Counted from the stretch's first letter, positions 17,557 to 26,421 are shown. The stretch is DNA of 64,000 bases from Microbacterium sp. RU33B (GCF_900155915.1 NZ_FTPO01000001.1:1612001-1676000), one strand, 5' to 3'. Translations and numbers: made by a program. The notes: generated from the sequence alone by a model not told the origin.

Positions 17557-18072
17557 GTGACCGAGATCCTCCACGCCTGCGCGCTCGCGCCGGCCGCGAT
17601 CGGGACGTGCTGCCTGGCGGCCGACCGGCGGCGGGTGCGGGTGCCCGAGATCGCGGCCTCCCTCGTGATGATGATCGCGATGCTGGATGCCGCGTTCTGG
17701 CGCGTCGTCCCGGTGGTGGTGTGGGCGGGGATACTGCTCCTCGCCGCGATGGCGCTCGCCGCGGTGCGGTCGTCGCGGCGGGCATCTCTGGTCGTGGCCA
17801 GCCCGTCCGAGCGCGGCATGACCCTGCACGCGACGCTCGGACTGGTCGTCATGGCCGCGCTGCTGATCGGGATGGACCACGGCTCGTCGGCGTCGTCGCA
17901 TGCGCACGGGCTGTCGGCCGGCGCCCTCGTCGGCCTCCTGCTCGCGGGAGCGGTCGCGTACGCCGCCGCGTCCGTGGTGGCCGCGTCACGCACGAGGGCA
18001 TGGCAGGACCGCGGCCAGTACGCCGCGATGGGCGCGGCGGCGCTCCTCATGGGGCTCGCGGCGCTCGGCTGA
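17557..18072 (+). CDS. Small integral membrane protein (hypothetical)
   Basis: A 171-residue protein with five or six hydrophobic segments and a histidine-containing loop (MDHGSSASSHAHG) in the middle, followed by further membrane segments. The layout resembles the actinobacterial DUF5134-type membrane proteins, but this is a guess from composition. The GTG at 17557 is chosen as the first start after the in-frame region loses coding character, with GGAG directly upstream. It is convergent with a lipoprotein gene, with 25 nt between the stops. Confidence 0.62.
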   Translation: MTEILHACALAPAAIGTCCLAADRRRVRVPEIAASLVMMIAMLDAAFWRVVPVVVWAGILLLAAMALAAVRSSRRASLVVASPSERGMTLHATLGLVVMAALLIGMDHGSSASSHAHGLSAGALVGLLLAGAVAYAAASVVAASRTRAWQDRGQYAAMGAAALLMGLAALG

Positions 18073-18097
18073 CGCAGGGGCGCGGGGCCCGGGACGG

Positions 18098-18451
18098 CTA
18101 CTGGTCGACGTGGACCTCGAACACGACGTCCTGGATGCCGCCCTGCTCATTCGACAGCACGACCTGCGTGGTGCCGGGTGCGAGAGCCGTGATGCCCGGA
18201 TTGAACACGGCACTGCCGTCGTCGCGACCCTGCACGAACTCCGCGATCGAGGTGTCGGACACGGTGGCGGTGTAGCTGTCGACGTCGAGGTCGCCCGTGT
18301 CGATGTCGAGAACCTGGCCGACCCGCAGGTCGATGGTGTCGCCCTGCAGATCACCCACGTTCTTCACGATGGGGGCCATGACCGACTGCCCGGAGCAGGC
18401 GCTCAGGGCGAGGGCTCCGGCAAGGACGGCGATCGCGAGGAGTCGTCTCAT
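18098..18451 (-). CDS. Small lipoprotein (hypothetical)
   Basis: A 117-residue lipoprotein. The signal peptide ends in the lipobox LSAC (16-19), so Cys19 would be lipidated. The mature part is a single beta-rich domain with a pattern like bacterial Ig-like folds (VDSYTATVSDTSIAEF and APGTTQVVLSNEQGG). The start has CAGAAT 6 nt upstream, a weaker version of the usual -10, and no ribosome binding site. It is divergent from another lipoprotein gene. No specific function is recognised. Confidence 0.75.
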   Translation of the reverse strand: MRRLLAIAVLAGALALSACSGQSVMAPIVKNVGDLQGDTIDLRVGQVLDIDTGDLDVDSYTATVSDTSIAEFVQGRDDGSAVFNPGITALAPGTTQVVLSNEQGGIQDVVFEVHVDQ

Positions 18452-18523
18452 ATGTCGATTCTGGCACCTGCGGAGCGGCGGATGACAGAGACGGATGCTC
18501 CTCCCCCGCCGATCGCATGTGGA

Positions 18524-18559
18524 TAACCGCGAAGCGGCGCGACGCGCGGCGGTTAACGT
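18524..18559 (+). promoter_or_regulatory. Promoter with overlapping 7-bp inverted repeat
   Basis: TAACGT (18554-18559) lies 6 nt before the GTG start at 18566. It overlaps the right arm of an exact inverted repeat, TAACCGC (18524-18530) with GCGGTTA (18549-18555), which could be a repressor site covering the promoter. Confidence 0.5.
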
Positions 18560-18565
18560 GGTCGC

Positions 18566-19096
18566 GTGATTCCGCGTCTGGCCTCTGCTCTCGCCGCGCT
18601 CGCGCTGGCTGTGTGCTGCGCGGGATGCGCGGCCGAACCCGCGCCCGCACCATCGGCGACCGGCTTCGCGAACGAAGACGAGGCGTTCGCCGCGGCCGAG
18701 GAGACGTACCGGGCGTACGTGGATGCCCTCAACCGCGTCGAACTGAGCGACCCGGAGACGTTCGAGGACGTGTACGCGTGGACCACGGGAGACGCGAATG
18801 CAAACGAACGCAAGTCCCTCTCGCAGATGAGTGCAGATAGGTGGACTGTAAGTGGCCAGAGCTCGTTCGAATCGTTCGAGCCGACTTCATTCTCGCTCGG
18901 AGACGCGCGGGGCACTGTGACGGCTGAACTTTGCTTTGACGTTGAGGGCGTGATGCTGGTTGACGCCGCGGGCGAGTCTCTGGTGTCGCCCTCGAGACCC
19001 AACCGACAGCCGCTGTTCGTGACATTCTCCGTCGGTGAGAGTTCGACCGGTCTGATCATCGAATCGAGCGAAGCAACGGAGCTTCCGTGCGATTAG
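18566..19096 (+). CDS. Putative lipoprotein with low-GC 3' half
   Basis: A 176-residue exported protein. The signal peptide ends at VCCAGC, where Cys21 could be lipidated although the lipobox is weak. The mature part has no recognised domain; residues 35-65 look helical (EDEAFAAAEETYRAYVDALN). From about 18780 the DNA drops clearly in GC and uses codons rare in this genome (GTA, AGT, CTT), continuing into the next gene. The start is a GTG with TAACGT 6 nt upstream. It overlaps the following gene by 10 nt. Confidence 0.7.
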   Translation: MIPRLASALAALALAVCCAGCAAEPAPAPSATGFANEDEAFAAAEETYRAYVDALNRVELSDPETFEDVYAWTTGDANANERKSLSQMSADRWTVSGQSSFESFEPTSFSLGDARGTVTAELCFDVEGVMLVDAAGESLVSPSRPNRQPLFVTFSVGESSTGLIIESSEATELPCD

Positions 19097-19839
19097 TGAT
19101 CGGCGCGTTAGTACTCAGCCTCTTTCAGCTACTTCCTGTTAGTACAGGAAGCTGCGTGCCTTCCTCGTCTTGGAGTGGTTGCTCCGTTTCCAACTCGGGC
19201 TCCCAGGTCGACATCTCCGGTTCCACCACGCACCCCGGCACACGCCCCACGGCCCCCGATGCCGGCGGACGCGAGCCCGGACCGCAGACCCCGCCGCCCG
19301 CGCCGCCGTGTCCGCTCAACCGGTGCGATCTCGACTACGAGGTGGTGGGCCTCCCCGACGTGACGGCATCCGATCTCGTGTCGTTCCGCCCCGCGCAGCC
19401 GTCGCTCGCGGGTGAGCCGGAGGGGCTGGGCGTTCTCGGGATGCCCACCAACGTCGTGGGCGCGGCGTCCGAGCAGCGCATCGCCGGCAGCCTCCTCGGC
19501 TACGACGTCGTCGTGCGCTTCACTCCCGTGGGCTACGTGTTCGACTACGGCGACGGCACGCTCCGTCGTTCGTCCTCGGGCGGGTCGACGTGGGAGCGGC
19601 TCGGCCAGCCGCAGTTCACTCCGACGTCGACCAGCCACACGTACGCCGCACGCGGCGAGTACCGCGTGGCGGTGACGGTGGAGTACGCGGCATCCGTCGA
19701 CTTCGGCTCCGGAACCTGGAGACCCGTCGCCGGGCTCGTGAGCGCCACGACCGGAGGCTACGGCGTGCGCGTCGTCGAGGTCCGCACCGCTCTCGTCGAC
19801 CGGTCGTGCACGGAGGACCCCTCCGGCCCCGGCTGCTGA
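19087..19839 (+). CDS. Exported protein with PKD-like domain
   Basis: A 250-residue exported protein. A signal peptide (about residues 1-20) is followed by a Ser/Pro/Gly-rich linker and a C-terminal PKD-like beta domain: YVFDYGDGT and SHTYAARGEYRVAVTVEY are the typical core strands. Six cysteines are outside the PKD core. The first 40 codons are low-GC and include two TTA codons (residues 3 and 8), which are very rare in high-GC actinobacteria; a hairpin (19132-19151) lies in the same stretch. The start GTG overlaps the upstream stop. The function is unknown; PKD domains usually mediate protein contacts at the surface. Confidence 0.75.
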   Translation: MRLVIGALVLSLFQLLPVSTGSCVPSSSWSGCSVSNSGSQVDISGSTTHPGTRPTAPDAGGREPGPQTPPPAPPCPLNRCDLDYEVVGLPDVTASDLVSFRPAQPSLAGEPEGLGVLGMPTNVVGAASEQRIAGSLLGYDVVVRFTPVGYVFDYGDGTLRRSSSGGSTWERLGQPQFTPTSTSHTYAARGEYRVAVTVEYAASVDFGSGTWRPVAGLVSATTGGYGVRVVEVRTALVDRSCTEDPSGPGC

Positions 19840-19893
19840 TCCGGCGGCCGCCGACACGCGGCATCCGTCCGACCCCCGTGACAGGATGAGCGC

Positions 19894-20820
19894 GTGACCG
19901 ACCGCCTCATGCTCCTCGACTCCGCGAGCCTGTACTTCCGTGCGTTCTACGGCGTGCCCGACAAGGTGCGGGCGCCCGACGGCACACCGGTCAACGCCGT
20001 TCGCGGGTTCCTCGACATCATCACGAAGCTCGTCACCCTGTACGAGCCCACGCACCTCGTCGCGTGCTGGGACGACGACTGGCGCCCGCAGTGGCGCGTC
20101 GACCTCATCCCCACCTACAAGACGCACCGCGTCGCCGAGGTGGTCGCGGTCGGCCCCGATGTCGAGGTCGTGCCCGATCCGCTCGAGGTGCAGGTGCCGA
20201 TCATCGTCGACGTGCTCGAGGCGCTGGGCATCACGATCGTCGGCGCGCCCGAGCACGAGGCCGACGACGTCATCGGCACGCTCGCCACCACCGCCACGAT
20301 GCCCGTCGACATCGTGACGGGCGACCGCGACCTCTTCCAGCTCGTGGACGACGCACGCGACGTGCGCGTCGTCTATACCGCCCGCGGCATGAGCAACCTC
20401 GAGGTCGTCACCGACGAGGTCGTGGTCGCCAAGTACGGTGTGCGCGCCGACCAGTACGCCGATTTCGCCACCCTCCGCGGCGACGCCTCCGACGGACTCC
20501 CCGGCGTCGCCGGCATCGGAGAGAAGTCGGCGGCGACGCTGCTCGGAGCCCACGGTGACATCGACGGCATCGTGAGGGCTGCGCGGGCGGGAGAGGGGAT
20601 GTCGGCGGGTGTCGCCGCCAAGATCACGAACGCGCTCCCCTACCTCGAGGTCGCGCCGACCGTCGTCGCCGTCGTGAAGGACCTCGATCTCCCGACGCCC
20701 GACGCCCGGCTGCGCCCTCTCGACGACGCTCAGCGCGCGGCGCTCGGCGCGCTCTCCGAGAAGTGGGCCCTCGGCACGGCAGCCGACCGCATCGCGGCCG
20801 TGCTCGATCAGACGGCCTGA
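19894..20820 (+). CDS. 5'-3' exonuclease, PolA N-domain-like
   Basis: A 308-residue stand-alone homologue of the 5'-3' nuclease domain of DNA polymerase I (flap endonuclease). Metal-binding acidic residues appear in the expected order: LLDSAS near residue 8, ACWDDDWRPQWR near 60, PEHEADDVIG near 117 and TGDRDLFQLVD near 140. The helix-hairpin-helix stretch LPGVAGIGEKSAATLL follows. It could remove flaps or RNA primers. CAGGAT lies 6 nt before the GTG. The stop is 4 nt from the convergent transporter stop. Confidence 0.9.
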   Translation: MTDRLMLLDSASLYFRAFYGVPDKVRAPDGTPVNAVRGFLDIITKLVTLYEPTHLVACWDDDWRPQWRVDLIPTYKTHRVAEVVAVGPDVEVVPDPLEVQVPIIVDVLEALGITIVGAPEHEADDVIGTLATTATMPVDIVTGDRDLFQLVDDARDVRVVYTARGMSNLEVVTDEVVVAKYGVRADQYADFATLRGDASDGLPGVAGIGEKSAATLLGAHGDIDGIVRAARAGEGMSAGVAAKITNALPYLEVAPTVVAVVKDLDLPTPDARLRPLDDAQRAALGALSEKWALGTAADRIAAVLDQTA

Positions 20821-20824
20821 CCCC

Positions 20825-22087
20825 TCACCGCGCGACGCGCCACGACGTGGCGATCGCCGCGAACAGGACGACGCAGTAGGCGATCGACAGCACCATGATC
20901 GCCGTGAGCGGGATCGTCCACCCCCCGGTGGCTTCGTGCAGCGCGCCGAGCGCGGGGGCGCCGAGCGCGCCGACGGCGTAGCCGATGCCCTGCACGAGGG
21001 CCGACAGCGCGCCGGCCTCCCCGGCATCCCGTGCCACGCCGACCAGCGCCGTGAAGATCACGACGAAGCCTCCGGCGTGACCGATCGCGCCGATCGACAG
21101 CCACACCCACAGCAGCTCGGGGGCCACGAGGAGCCCGATCGTGAGCACGAGCCACGAGGCGGCGATCACCAGGATGGGCACGACGCGCGGTGTGAACCGC
21201 GTGAGCAGAGGCACGAGCAGCGCCCCCGCGATCGCGCAGCCCTGGTACAGCGATGCGATCGCACCGGATGTCGCCCGATCCAACGAGAGCTCGTCGGCCG
21301 CGATCGTCGGCAGCCACGTCGACAGGCCGTAGTACATGGTCGTCTGCCCGGCGAAGGCGCCCACCAGCAGCCAGGTGACCGGTCGGCGCAGCAGCGACCG
21401 CTCACGGGGTCGCGCGACCGGGAGGGGGCCGGTCATGACCGTCGGGTCGAGGTCCTCCTGCACGGCACCGGGGAGCTCATCACCGGAGAACCGGTCGGCC
21501 ACCCCCCGCGACCGCGCGAGGTGCACGCTCCACAGCACCACGCCGCCGATCGTGAGGAGCGACCAGGCCAGCAGCGCCGCCGACCAGCCGATCGCCGACG
21601 CCAGCGGCGCCGTGAGCAGCGACGTGACGAGCGAACCCGCATTGAGCATCGCGGTGTAGGCCGCGGTCACGAACCCGACGCGCTCGGGAGGGACGTCGCG
21701 GCGGATGATGACGGGCACCACGACATTGCCGATCGTGATGGCCGCTCCGATGACGACCATGCCCGCGAGCATCGAGCCGAATCCGGGAAGCGCGCGGATG
21801 ACGGTACCCAGAAGGACTCCCGACAGCGACATGAGCAGCGCGAGCTCCGCGCCGGCGCGGCGGATCACGAGCGCCGCGACCGGAGTGAGGAGCGCGAACA
21901 TGAGCACCGGCGCGGTCGTGAGAAGCCCGGCCGCGGCCGAGCTGAGTCCGAGGTCGATGGAGATGTCGCGCAGCACCGGCGTCGGCGCGACGATCGGTCC
22001 GCGCAGGCTCAGAGCCGCCACGAGGACGCCGGCTACCACCAGGAACGGGATGCTGCGCCCCGCAGCGGAGGCGGGGGACGACGTCAC
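20825..22087 (-). CDS. MFS transporter, CynX/NimT-like
   Basis: A 420-residue membrane transporter with 12 predicted membrane segments and a central cytoplasmic loop (about residues 195-235). The N-terminal stretch RGPIVAPTPVLRDISIDLGLS is typical of the cyanate/nitroimidazole-type branch of the major facilitator superfamily. Substrate is unknown. The start is a GTG with TAGACT 7 nt upstream. It lies just after the PHP gene and may be a separate transcription unit because of that promoter. Confidence 0.88.
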   Translation of the reverse strand: MTSSPASAAGRSIPFLVVAGVLVAALSLRGPIVAPTPVLRDISIDLGLSSAAAGLLTTAPVLMFALLTPVAALVIRRAGAELALLMSLSGVLLGTVIRALPGFGSMLAGMVVIGAAITIGNVVVPVIIRRDVPPERVGFVTAAYTAMLNAGSLVTSLLTAPLASAIGWSAALLAWSLLTIGGVVLWSVHLARSRGVADRFSGDELPGAVQEDLDPTVMTGPLPVARPRERSLLRRPVTWLLVGAFAGQTTMYYGLSTWLPTIAADELSLDRATSGAIASLYQGCAIAGALLVPLLTRFTPRVVPILVIAASWLVLTIGLLVAPELLWVWLSIGAIGHAGGFVVIFTALVGVARDAGEAGALSALVQGIGYAVGALGAPALGALHEATGGWTIPLTAIMVLSIAYCVVLFAAIATSWRVAR

Positions 22088-22094
22088 CGCACCG

Positions 22095-22100
22095 AGTCTA
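22095..22100 (-). promoter_or_regulatory. -10 hexamer of the MFS transporter gene
   Basis: TAGACT on the minus strand lies 7 nt before the GTG start. It overlaps the last codon and stop of the PHP gene. Confidence 0.5.
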
Positions 22101-23111
22101 CGGACCGGCGGGGGCGACTCTTCGGAGCGCCGTCCATTCGCGCAGGCGCGCGAGCGGCCACGTCGTCACTATCCGCTCGGCGGGCACGCCGAGGCGCTCT
22201 GCGCGCTCCGCGCCGTAGTCGATGAGCGACAGCTGTCCGGGCGCGTGGGCGTCGGAGTCTATCGAGAACAGGCATCCGATCTCGAGGGCGAGCAGGATGA
22301 GCTCGTCGGGGGGATCCTGGCGCTCCGGCCGCGAATTGATCTCGACCGCGACTCCGTGCGCTGCGCACGCCTCGAAGACCGGGCGGGGCTCGAACGTCGA
22401 CGGGGGCCGTGTGCCGCGGGCGCCCTCCACCAGCCGTCCCGTGACGTGTCCGAGCACGTCGACGCGGGGATCGGATGCCGCGGCCACGAGCCGCCGCGTC
22501 ATCGGCCCGCGCTCCATCCGCAGCTTCGAATGGGCCGACGCGACGACGATGTCGAGTTCGTCGAGCAGATCAGGGTCCTGGTCGAGCTCGCCGGCGTCGA
22601 GGATGTCGACCTCGATGCCGCTCAGCAGCGTGAATCCCTCACCGGAGAACCCGTCGTGCAGGAGGAGCTGCTCGCGCAGTCGGTCCGCCGACAGCCCGTT
22701 CGCGACCCGCAGCCTCGGCGAGTGGTCGGTGAGCGCCAGATATTCGTGTCCGAGCGCGCGGGCGGCGTCGACCATGAGGTCGATCGACGTCAGCCCGTCG
22801 GACCACTCGCTGTGGCTGTGGAGGTCGCCGCGCAGCTGCCCGCGCAGCGCGGACGTGCGCTCGATGCCCGCGCGGGCGCGCAGATCCGCGAGATACGCGG
22901 GGACCTCTCCCGCCAATGCCTCCTGGATGACGGCGAACGTCGAGTCACCGACGCCCTTGCGGCGCCGCAGCGACGCGGTGTCGCGGAGTTCGTCGTCGCT
23001 CAACGACGAGATCGCGTCCGCCGCCGCGCGGAAGGCCTTCGACTTGTAGCGCGAAGACCTCTCCCGCTCCAGCAGCGACGCGATCTCGCTCAGGGCGTCG
23101 TGCGGATTCAT
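22098..23111 (-). CDS. PHP-domain phosphoesterase, PolX-like
   Basis: A 337-residue protein. An N-terminal helical part (LRRRKGVGDSTFAVIQEAL) resembles the helix-hairpin-helix region of family X DNA polymerases. A PHP domain follows with metal ligands in GDLHSHSEWSDG, LALTDHSP, SGIEVD, VASAHS and SIDSDAHAPG. The polymerase domain of PolX is absent, so only the phosphoesterase part is kept. Substrate is unknown; related proteins act on histidinol phosphate or on DNA ends. It starts 22 nt after the stop of the upstream membrane protein gene. Confidence 0.87.
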   Translation of the reverse strand: MNPHDALSEIASLLERERSSRYKSKAFRAAADAISSLSDDELRDTASLRRRKGVGDSTFAVIQEALAGEVPAYLADLRARAGIERTSALRGQLRGDLHSHSEWSDGLTSIDLMVDAARALGHEYLALTDHSPRLRVANGLSADRLREQLLLHDGFSGEGFTLLSGIEVDILDAGELDQDPDLLDELDIVVASAHSKLRMERGPMTRRLVAAASDPRVDVLGHVTGRLVEGARGTRPPSTFEPRPVFEACAAHGVAVEINSRPERQDPPDELILLALEIGCLFSIDSDAHAPGQLSLIDYGAERAERLGVPAERIVTTWPLARLREWTALRRVAPAGP

Positions 23112-23133
23112 GCCCGCCGGACTCGCGAGCTCG

Positions 23134-23628
23134 TCACGTGGTCGACACCGTCGACCGGCGCACGATGACCGGGGTCGATCCGAGGCGGTGCAGCGCCCAC
23201 CCGAACATGATGGCCAGGATGCCGACGCCCATCGCGAAGACGGCGACGCCGAACGAGACGACCGACGTGAACAGCGATGCGCGCAGGAACGAGGCGTTCA
23301 TCATGGTGTCGCGCACCGGGTCGTCGCGGTCGAGCTCGGCGTACGTCTTGCCGCCCGAGGCCTCGAGGGCGTGGTGCTGGATGATGTCGGCCTGCACGTA
23401 CGCGGTGAACGGTCCCGCCACGGTCTGGCCCTGGAACGCCATGGCGTCGTCGGGGACCGTGATGTTCTCGGCGCGCAGCTGGCTCGAGACCATGATCCAG
23501 ACGACGAGGCCGACGACGATGAGGGCGATCCCGCCGAGGATCCCCAGGATGCCGACGATCTTGACGCCGCCGGTCTTTCGGACGGGTGCTTCGATGGTGT
23601 CGGCGACGGCGTTGGGCGCATCGTTCAT
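23134..23628 (-). CDS. Two-helix membrane protein of unknown function
   Basis: A 164-residue protein with one membrane helix at about residues 24-46 and another at about 119-146, with an extracytoplasmic domain between (AENITVPDDAMAFQG, AYVQADIIQHHAL). This family is common in actinobacteria and is often labelled aromatic ring-opening dioxygenase LigA, for which nothing in the sequence speaks. A strong Shine-Dalgarno (AGGAGGA) 5 nt before the ATG decides the start. It is upstream of the PHP gene. Confidence 0.78.
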   Translation of the reverse strand: MNDAPNAVADTIEAPVRKTGGVKIVGILGILGGIALIVVGLVVWIMVSSQLRAENITVPDDAMAFQGQTVAGPFTAYVQADIIQHHALEASGGKTYAELDRDDPVRDTMMNASFLRASLFTSVVSFGVAVFAMGVGILAIMFGWALHRLGSTPVIVRRSTVSTT

Positions 23629-23721
23629 GACGGTCCTCCTTGGGGGCACGGGACTGGTGCGACTCACGCTATCGGCGCCTCTCGGCGGGGCGGAAGGGCC
23701 CCGCCGGGAAAAACGGGCGGA

Positions 23722-24783
23722 TCAGCCCGCGAGTTCCCGCGTCGCCGCCACCCACGCGTCGAGCTTCGCCGACGCGGCGCCCGAGTCCAGTGCCGCCTCG
23801 GCATCCTGCTTGGCCTCCGCGAGCCGCTCCAGGATGGGACGCTGCACCTGCGCGGCATCCTTCCACAGCCGGTAGGCCACGATCCCGGCGGCGGCGTTCA
23901 GCAGAACGATGTCGCGGACCGCGCCCTTGTCTCCGCCGAACACCCGCCGCACGACCGCGGCGTTGTGCGCGGGGTCTCCCCCCAGCAGGTCGGAGATGTC
24001 CGCCAGCGGGATCCCGAGATCGCGCGGGTCGAGGTCGTGTTCGTGGATGTCGCCGCGGCTGACCTCCCAGACCCGGCTGTGCCCCGTCGTGGTGAGCTCA
24101 TCCAGGCCGTCATCCCCGCGGAACACGAGGGCGGTCGCGCCTCGGGTGCGGAAGACGCCCGTGATGAGCGGCACGCGATCGAGCTGCGCGACGCCCACGG
24201 CGTTGGCCTCCGCCCTGGCCGGGTTGCAGAGCGGACCGAGGAAGTTGAACACCGTCGGGACGCCGAGCTCGCTGCGCGTCGGACCGGCGTGCTTGAAGCC
24301 GGGGTGGAAGGCGGCCGCCCAGGCGAACGTGATCCCGGCGCGATCGAGGACCTCCGACACCGCCTCCGGAGTCAGGGTCAGGTCGACGCCCAGGGCGCCG
24401 AGCACATCCGACGACCCCGACGACGAGCTCGCGGCCCGGTTGCCGTGCTTGACGACGCGGATCCCGGATGCCGCGGCCACGACCGCGGCCATCGTCGAGA
24501 CGTTGACGGTGCCGAATCGATCGCCGCCCGTGCCGACGATGTCGAGCACGTCCGCGCTGACGGGAAGCGGGACGGCAGCCTCGAGGATGGCGTCGCGGAA
24601 GCCGACGATCTCGTCGACCGTCTCCCCCTTCGCGCGCAGCGCCACGAGGAATCCGGCCAGCTGCGAGGGCGTGGCCTCGCCCGCCATGATGCGCCTCATC
24701 GCCCAGGTGGATTCCGACACGCTGAGGTCGTGCCGGTTCAGCAGCGACGTGAGGATGTCGGGCCAGGAGTAGAGGTCTGCCAT
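23722..24783 (-). CDS. trpD: Anthranilate phosphoribosyltransferase
   Basis: TrpD joins anthranilate to phosphoribosyl pyrophosphate in tryptophan synthesis. The 353-residue protein has the PRPP-binding GTGGDRFGTVNVST, the KHGNRAASSSSGSSD stretch, the anthranilate-contact region HPGFKHAGPTRSELG and the NFLGPLCNPAR motif. The ATG is preceded by TAGGCT at 8 nt and by GGAG. No other trp genes are nearby. It is divergent from ctaE, a neighbourhood that is common in actinobacteria. Confidence 0.95.
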   Translation of the reverse strand: MADLYSWPDILTSLLNRHDLSVSESTWAMRRIMAGEATPSQLAGFLVALRAKGETVDEIVGFRDAILEAAVPLPVSADVLDIVGTGGDRFGTVNVSTMAAVVAAASGIRVVKHGNRAASSSSGSSDVLGALGVDLTLTPEAVSEVLDRAGITFAWAAAFHPGFKHAGPTRSELGVPTVFNFLGPLCNPARAEANAVGVAQLDRVPLITGVFRTRGATALVFRGDDGLDELTTTGHSRVWEVSRGDIHEHDLDPRDLGIPLADISDLLGGDPAHNAAVVRRVFGGDKGAVRDIVLLNAAAGIVAYRLWKDAAQVQRPILERLAEAKQDAEAALDSGAASAKLDAWVAATRELAG

Positions 24784-24874
24784 GACTCCAGAGCCTAGCC
24801 GCGGTGCGGAATGCCGCCCTGCCGCGGCCGGGTTTTCGGATACCTGAAGGCTCACGGCCGATTCGGTGCCCATT

Positions 24875-24890
24875 CTTAGGTTCACCTAAG
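24875..24890. promoter_or_regulatory. Palindrome in the trpD-ctaE intergenic region (DtxR-like)
   Basis: CTTAGGT and ACCTAAG form a perfect 7-bp inverted repeat around a 2-nt centre. The TTAGG/CCTAA arms resemble iron-box (DtxR/IdeR) half sites. It lies 70-85 bp upstream of the ctaE start and about 92 bp from trpD, so it could control either gene. Binding is not shown. Confidence 0.45.
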
Positions 24891-24946
24891 TTCACAAATG
24901 GGTAAATCGGGTCCGCCGGATGGGCGGATCACCCTCCGAGTTCGGC

Positions 24947-24952
24947 CATAAT
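24947..24952 (+). promoter_or_regulatory. -10 hexamer of ctaE, leaderless GTG start
   Basis: CATAAT lies 7 nt before the GTG at 24960. This favours the GTG over the in-frame ATG at 24951, which would sit inside the promoter. Confidence 0.55.
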
Positions 24953-24959
24953 GGGCTAT

Positions 24960-25604
24960 GTGACGACGACTCCTGCGACTTACTCACAGGCCATGCGCTC
25001 CGTCAAGCGGCCCGACCCGGTCGCCGTCGGAACGATCGTGTGGCTCGGCAGCGAGGTGATGTTCTTCGCGGGACTTTTCGCGATTTTCTTCACCCTCCGC
25101 TCCACCTCCCCCGAACTGTGGGCGGAGCGTTCGGCGATGCTGAACGTGCCGTTCGCGACGGTCAACACGATCATCCTGATCCTGTCGTCGTTCACCTGCC
25201 AGGCGGGTGTGTTCGCGGCCGAGCGCTTCCAGCCGTACCGCAGCGGGAGCATCTGGAACTTCCGCACGTGGGGCATGGTCGAGTGGTTCTTCCTCACCTT
25301 CTTCATGGGCGCGATCTTCGTGTCCGGCCAGGTGTGGGAGTACGCGACGCTCGTCTACGAAGGCCTGCCGATCAGCGAAGACGCGTACGCGTCGGCGTTC
25401 TACCTGACGACGGGCTTCCACGCCCTGCACGTGTCGGGCGGCCTCATCGCCTTCCTCCTCGTCATCGGCCGCGCCTACGCGGTCAAGAACTTCGGCCGCA
25501 AGGAGATGACGACCGCGATCGTCGTCTCGTACTACTGGCACTTCGTCGACGTCGTCTGGGTCGCCCTCTTCGCCGTCATCTACCTGCTGCCCTTCGTGAG
25601 CTGA
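24960..25604 (+). CDS. ctaE: Cytochrome c oxidase subunit III
   Basis: Subunit III of the aa3-type oxidase in the bcc-aa3 supercomplex. The protein (about 214 residues) has five membrane helices, with the conserved [17 protein letters not shown] first helix, [11 protein letters not shown] and the C-terminal [11 protein letters not shown]. The GTG start (24960) is chosen because of the -10 position; the N-terminus then begins [12 protein letters not shown], as in related genera. qcrC follows after 16 nt, and the three qcr genes form one operon with it. Confidence 0.95.
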   Translation: MTTTPATYSQAMRSVKRPDPVAVGTIVWLGSEVMFFAGLFAIFFTLRSTSPELWAERSAMLNVPFATVNTIILILSSFTCQAGVFAAERFQPYRSGSIWNFRTWGMVEWFFLTFFMGAIFVSGQVWEYATLVYEGLPISEDAYASAFYLTTGFHALHVSGGLIAFLLVIGRAYAVKNFGRKEMTTAIVVSYYWHFVDVVWVALFAVIYLLPFVS

Positions 25605-25620
25605 GGAGCTGATCCCACCC

Positions 25621-26421
25621 ATGGCACCCAAGACCAAGAGACGCGCGAATGGACGCCGCAGCCCCTGGGCCGCCGCCGCCCTCATCGGCCTCGGCCTCCT
25701 GATCACGGGCGGCGTCTACGCCGGCGCATCCGCCGCCGTGGCGGCAGGCGACGACTCGACCTCGACATCCGCTCTCACCGTCGAAGACGGCAAGAAGCTC
25801 TTCCAGGCCAACTGCGCCACCTGCCACGGACTCGACCTCCAGGGCTCCGAAGCGGGCCCCTCGCTCTACGGAGCGGGCGAGCTGTCCGTCGAGTTCCAGA
25901 TGGCCACCGGACGCATGCCTCTGCAGATGCAGGGACCCCAGGCTCCCCAGAAGGAGCCGCAGTTCACGCAGGAGCAGATCGAAGCCGTCGCCGCATGGGT
26001 GCAGTCGGTCGCCCCCGGCCCGACCTTCCCGTCGGAGGAGACCCTCGACGGCCAGGGCGACATCGCCCGCGGCGCTGAGCTGTTCCGCATCAACTGCGCG
26101 ATGTGCCACAACGTCGCCGCCGCCGGCGGTGCGCTGACCGAGGGCAAGTATGCGCCCGGCCTCAGCTCCACCAGCCCGCTGCACATGTACGCGGCGATGG
26201 TCACGGGCCCGCAGAACATGCCGGTCTTCAACGACATGACGCTGTCGCTCGAAGACAAGCGCGACATCATCTCGGGTCTCATCTTCCTGCAGGAGAACGA
26301 ATCTGCAGGCGGCTTCTCGCTCGGCGGCCTCGGCCCCGTGTCCGAGGGCCTCTTCATCTGGATCTTCGGCATCGGAAGCCTCATCGCGATCACTGTGTGG
26401 ATCACGGCGAAATCCAACTGA
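25621..26421 (+). CDS. qcrC: Cytochrome bc1 complex diheme cytochrome c subunit
   Basis: A 266-residue diheme cytochrome c that carries electrons from the bc1 complex to the oxidase. An N-terminal anchor (about 17-38) is followed by two heme c sites: CATCH (C65-H69) and CAMCH (C159-H163). A C-terminal membrane helix lies near 240-262. The two-heme layout replaces the soluble cytochrome c in actinobacteria. An AGGAG near the ctaE stop precedes the ATG. Confidence 0.95.
   Translation: MAPKTKRRANGRRSPWAAAALIGLGLLITGGVYAGASAAVAAGDDSTSTSALTVEDGKKLFQANCATCHGLDLQGSEAGPSLYGAGELSVEFQMATGRMPLQMQGPQAPQKEPQFTQEQIEAVAAWVQSVAPGPTFPSEETLDGQGDIARGAELFRINCAMCHNVAAAGGALTEGKYAPGLSSTSPLHMYAAMVTGPQNMPVFNDMTLSLEDKRDIISGLIFLQENESAGGFSLGGLGPVSEGLFIWIFGIGSLIAITVWITAKSN

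Noticed and set aside
23134..23628. Aromatic ring-opening dioxygenase LigA, a name often given to this family.
   Set aside because: The protein is a two-helix membrane protein without any metal-binding or dioxygenase motif.
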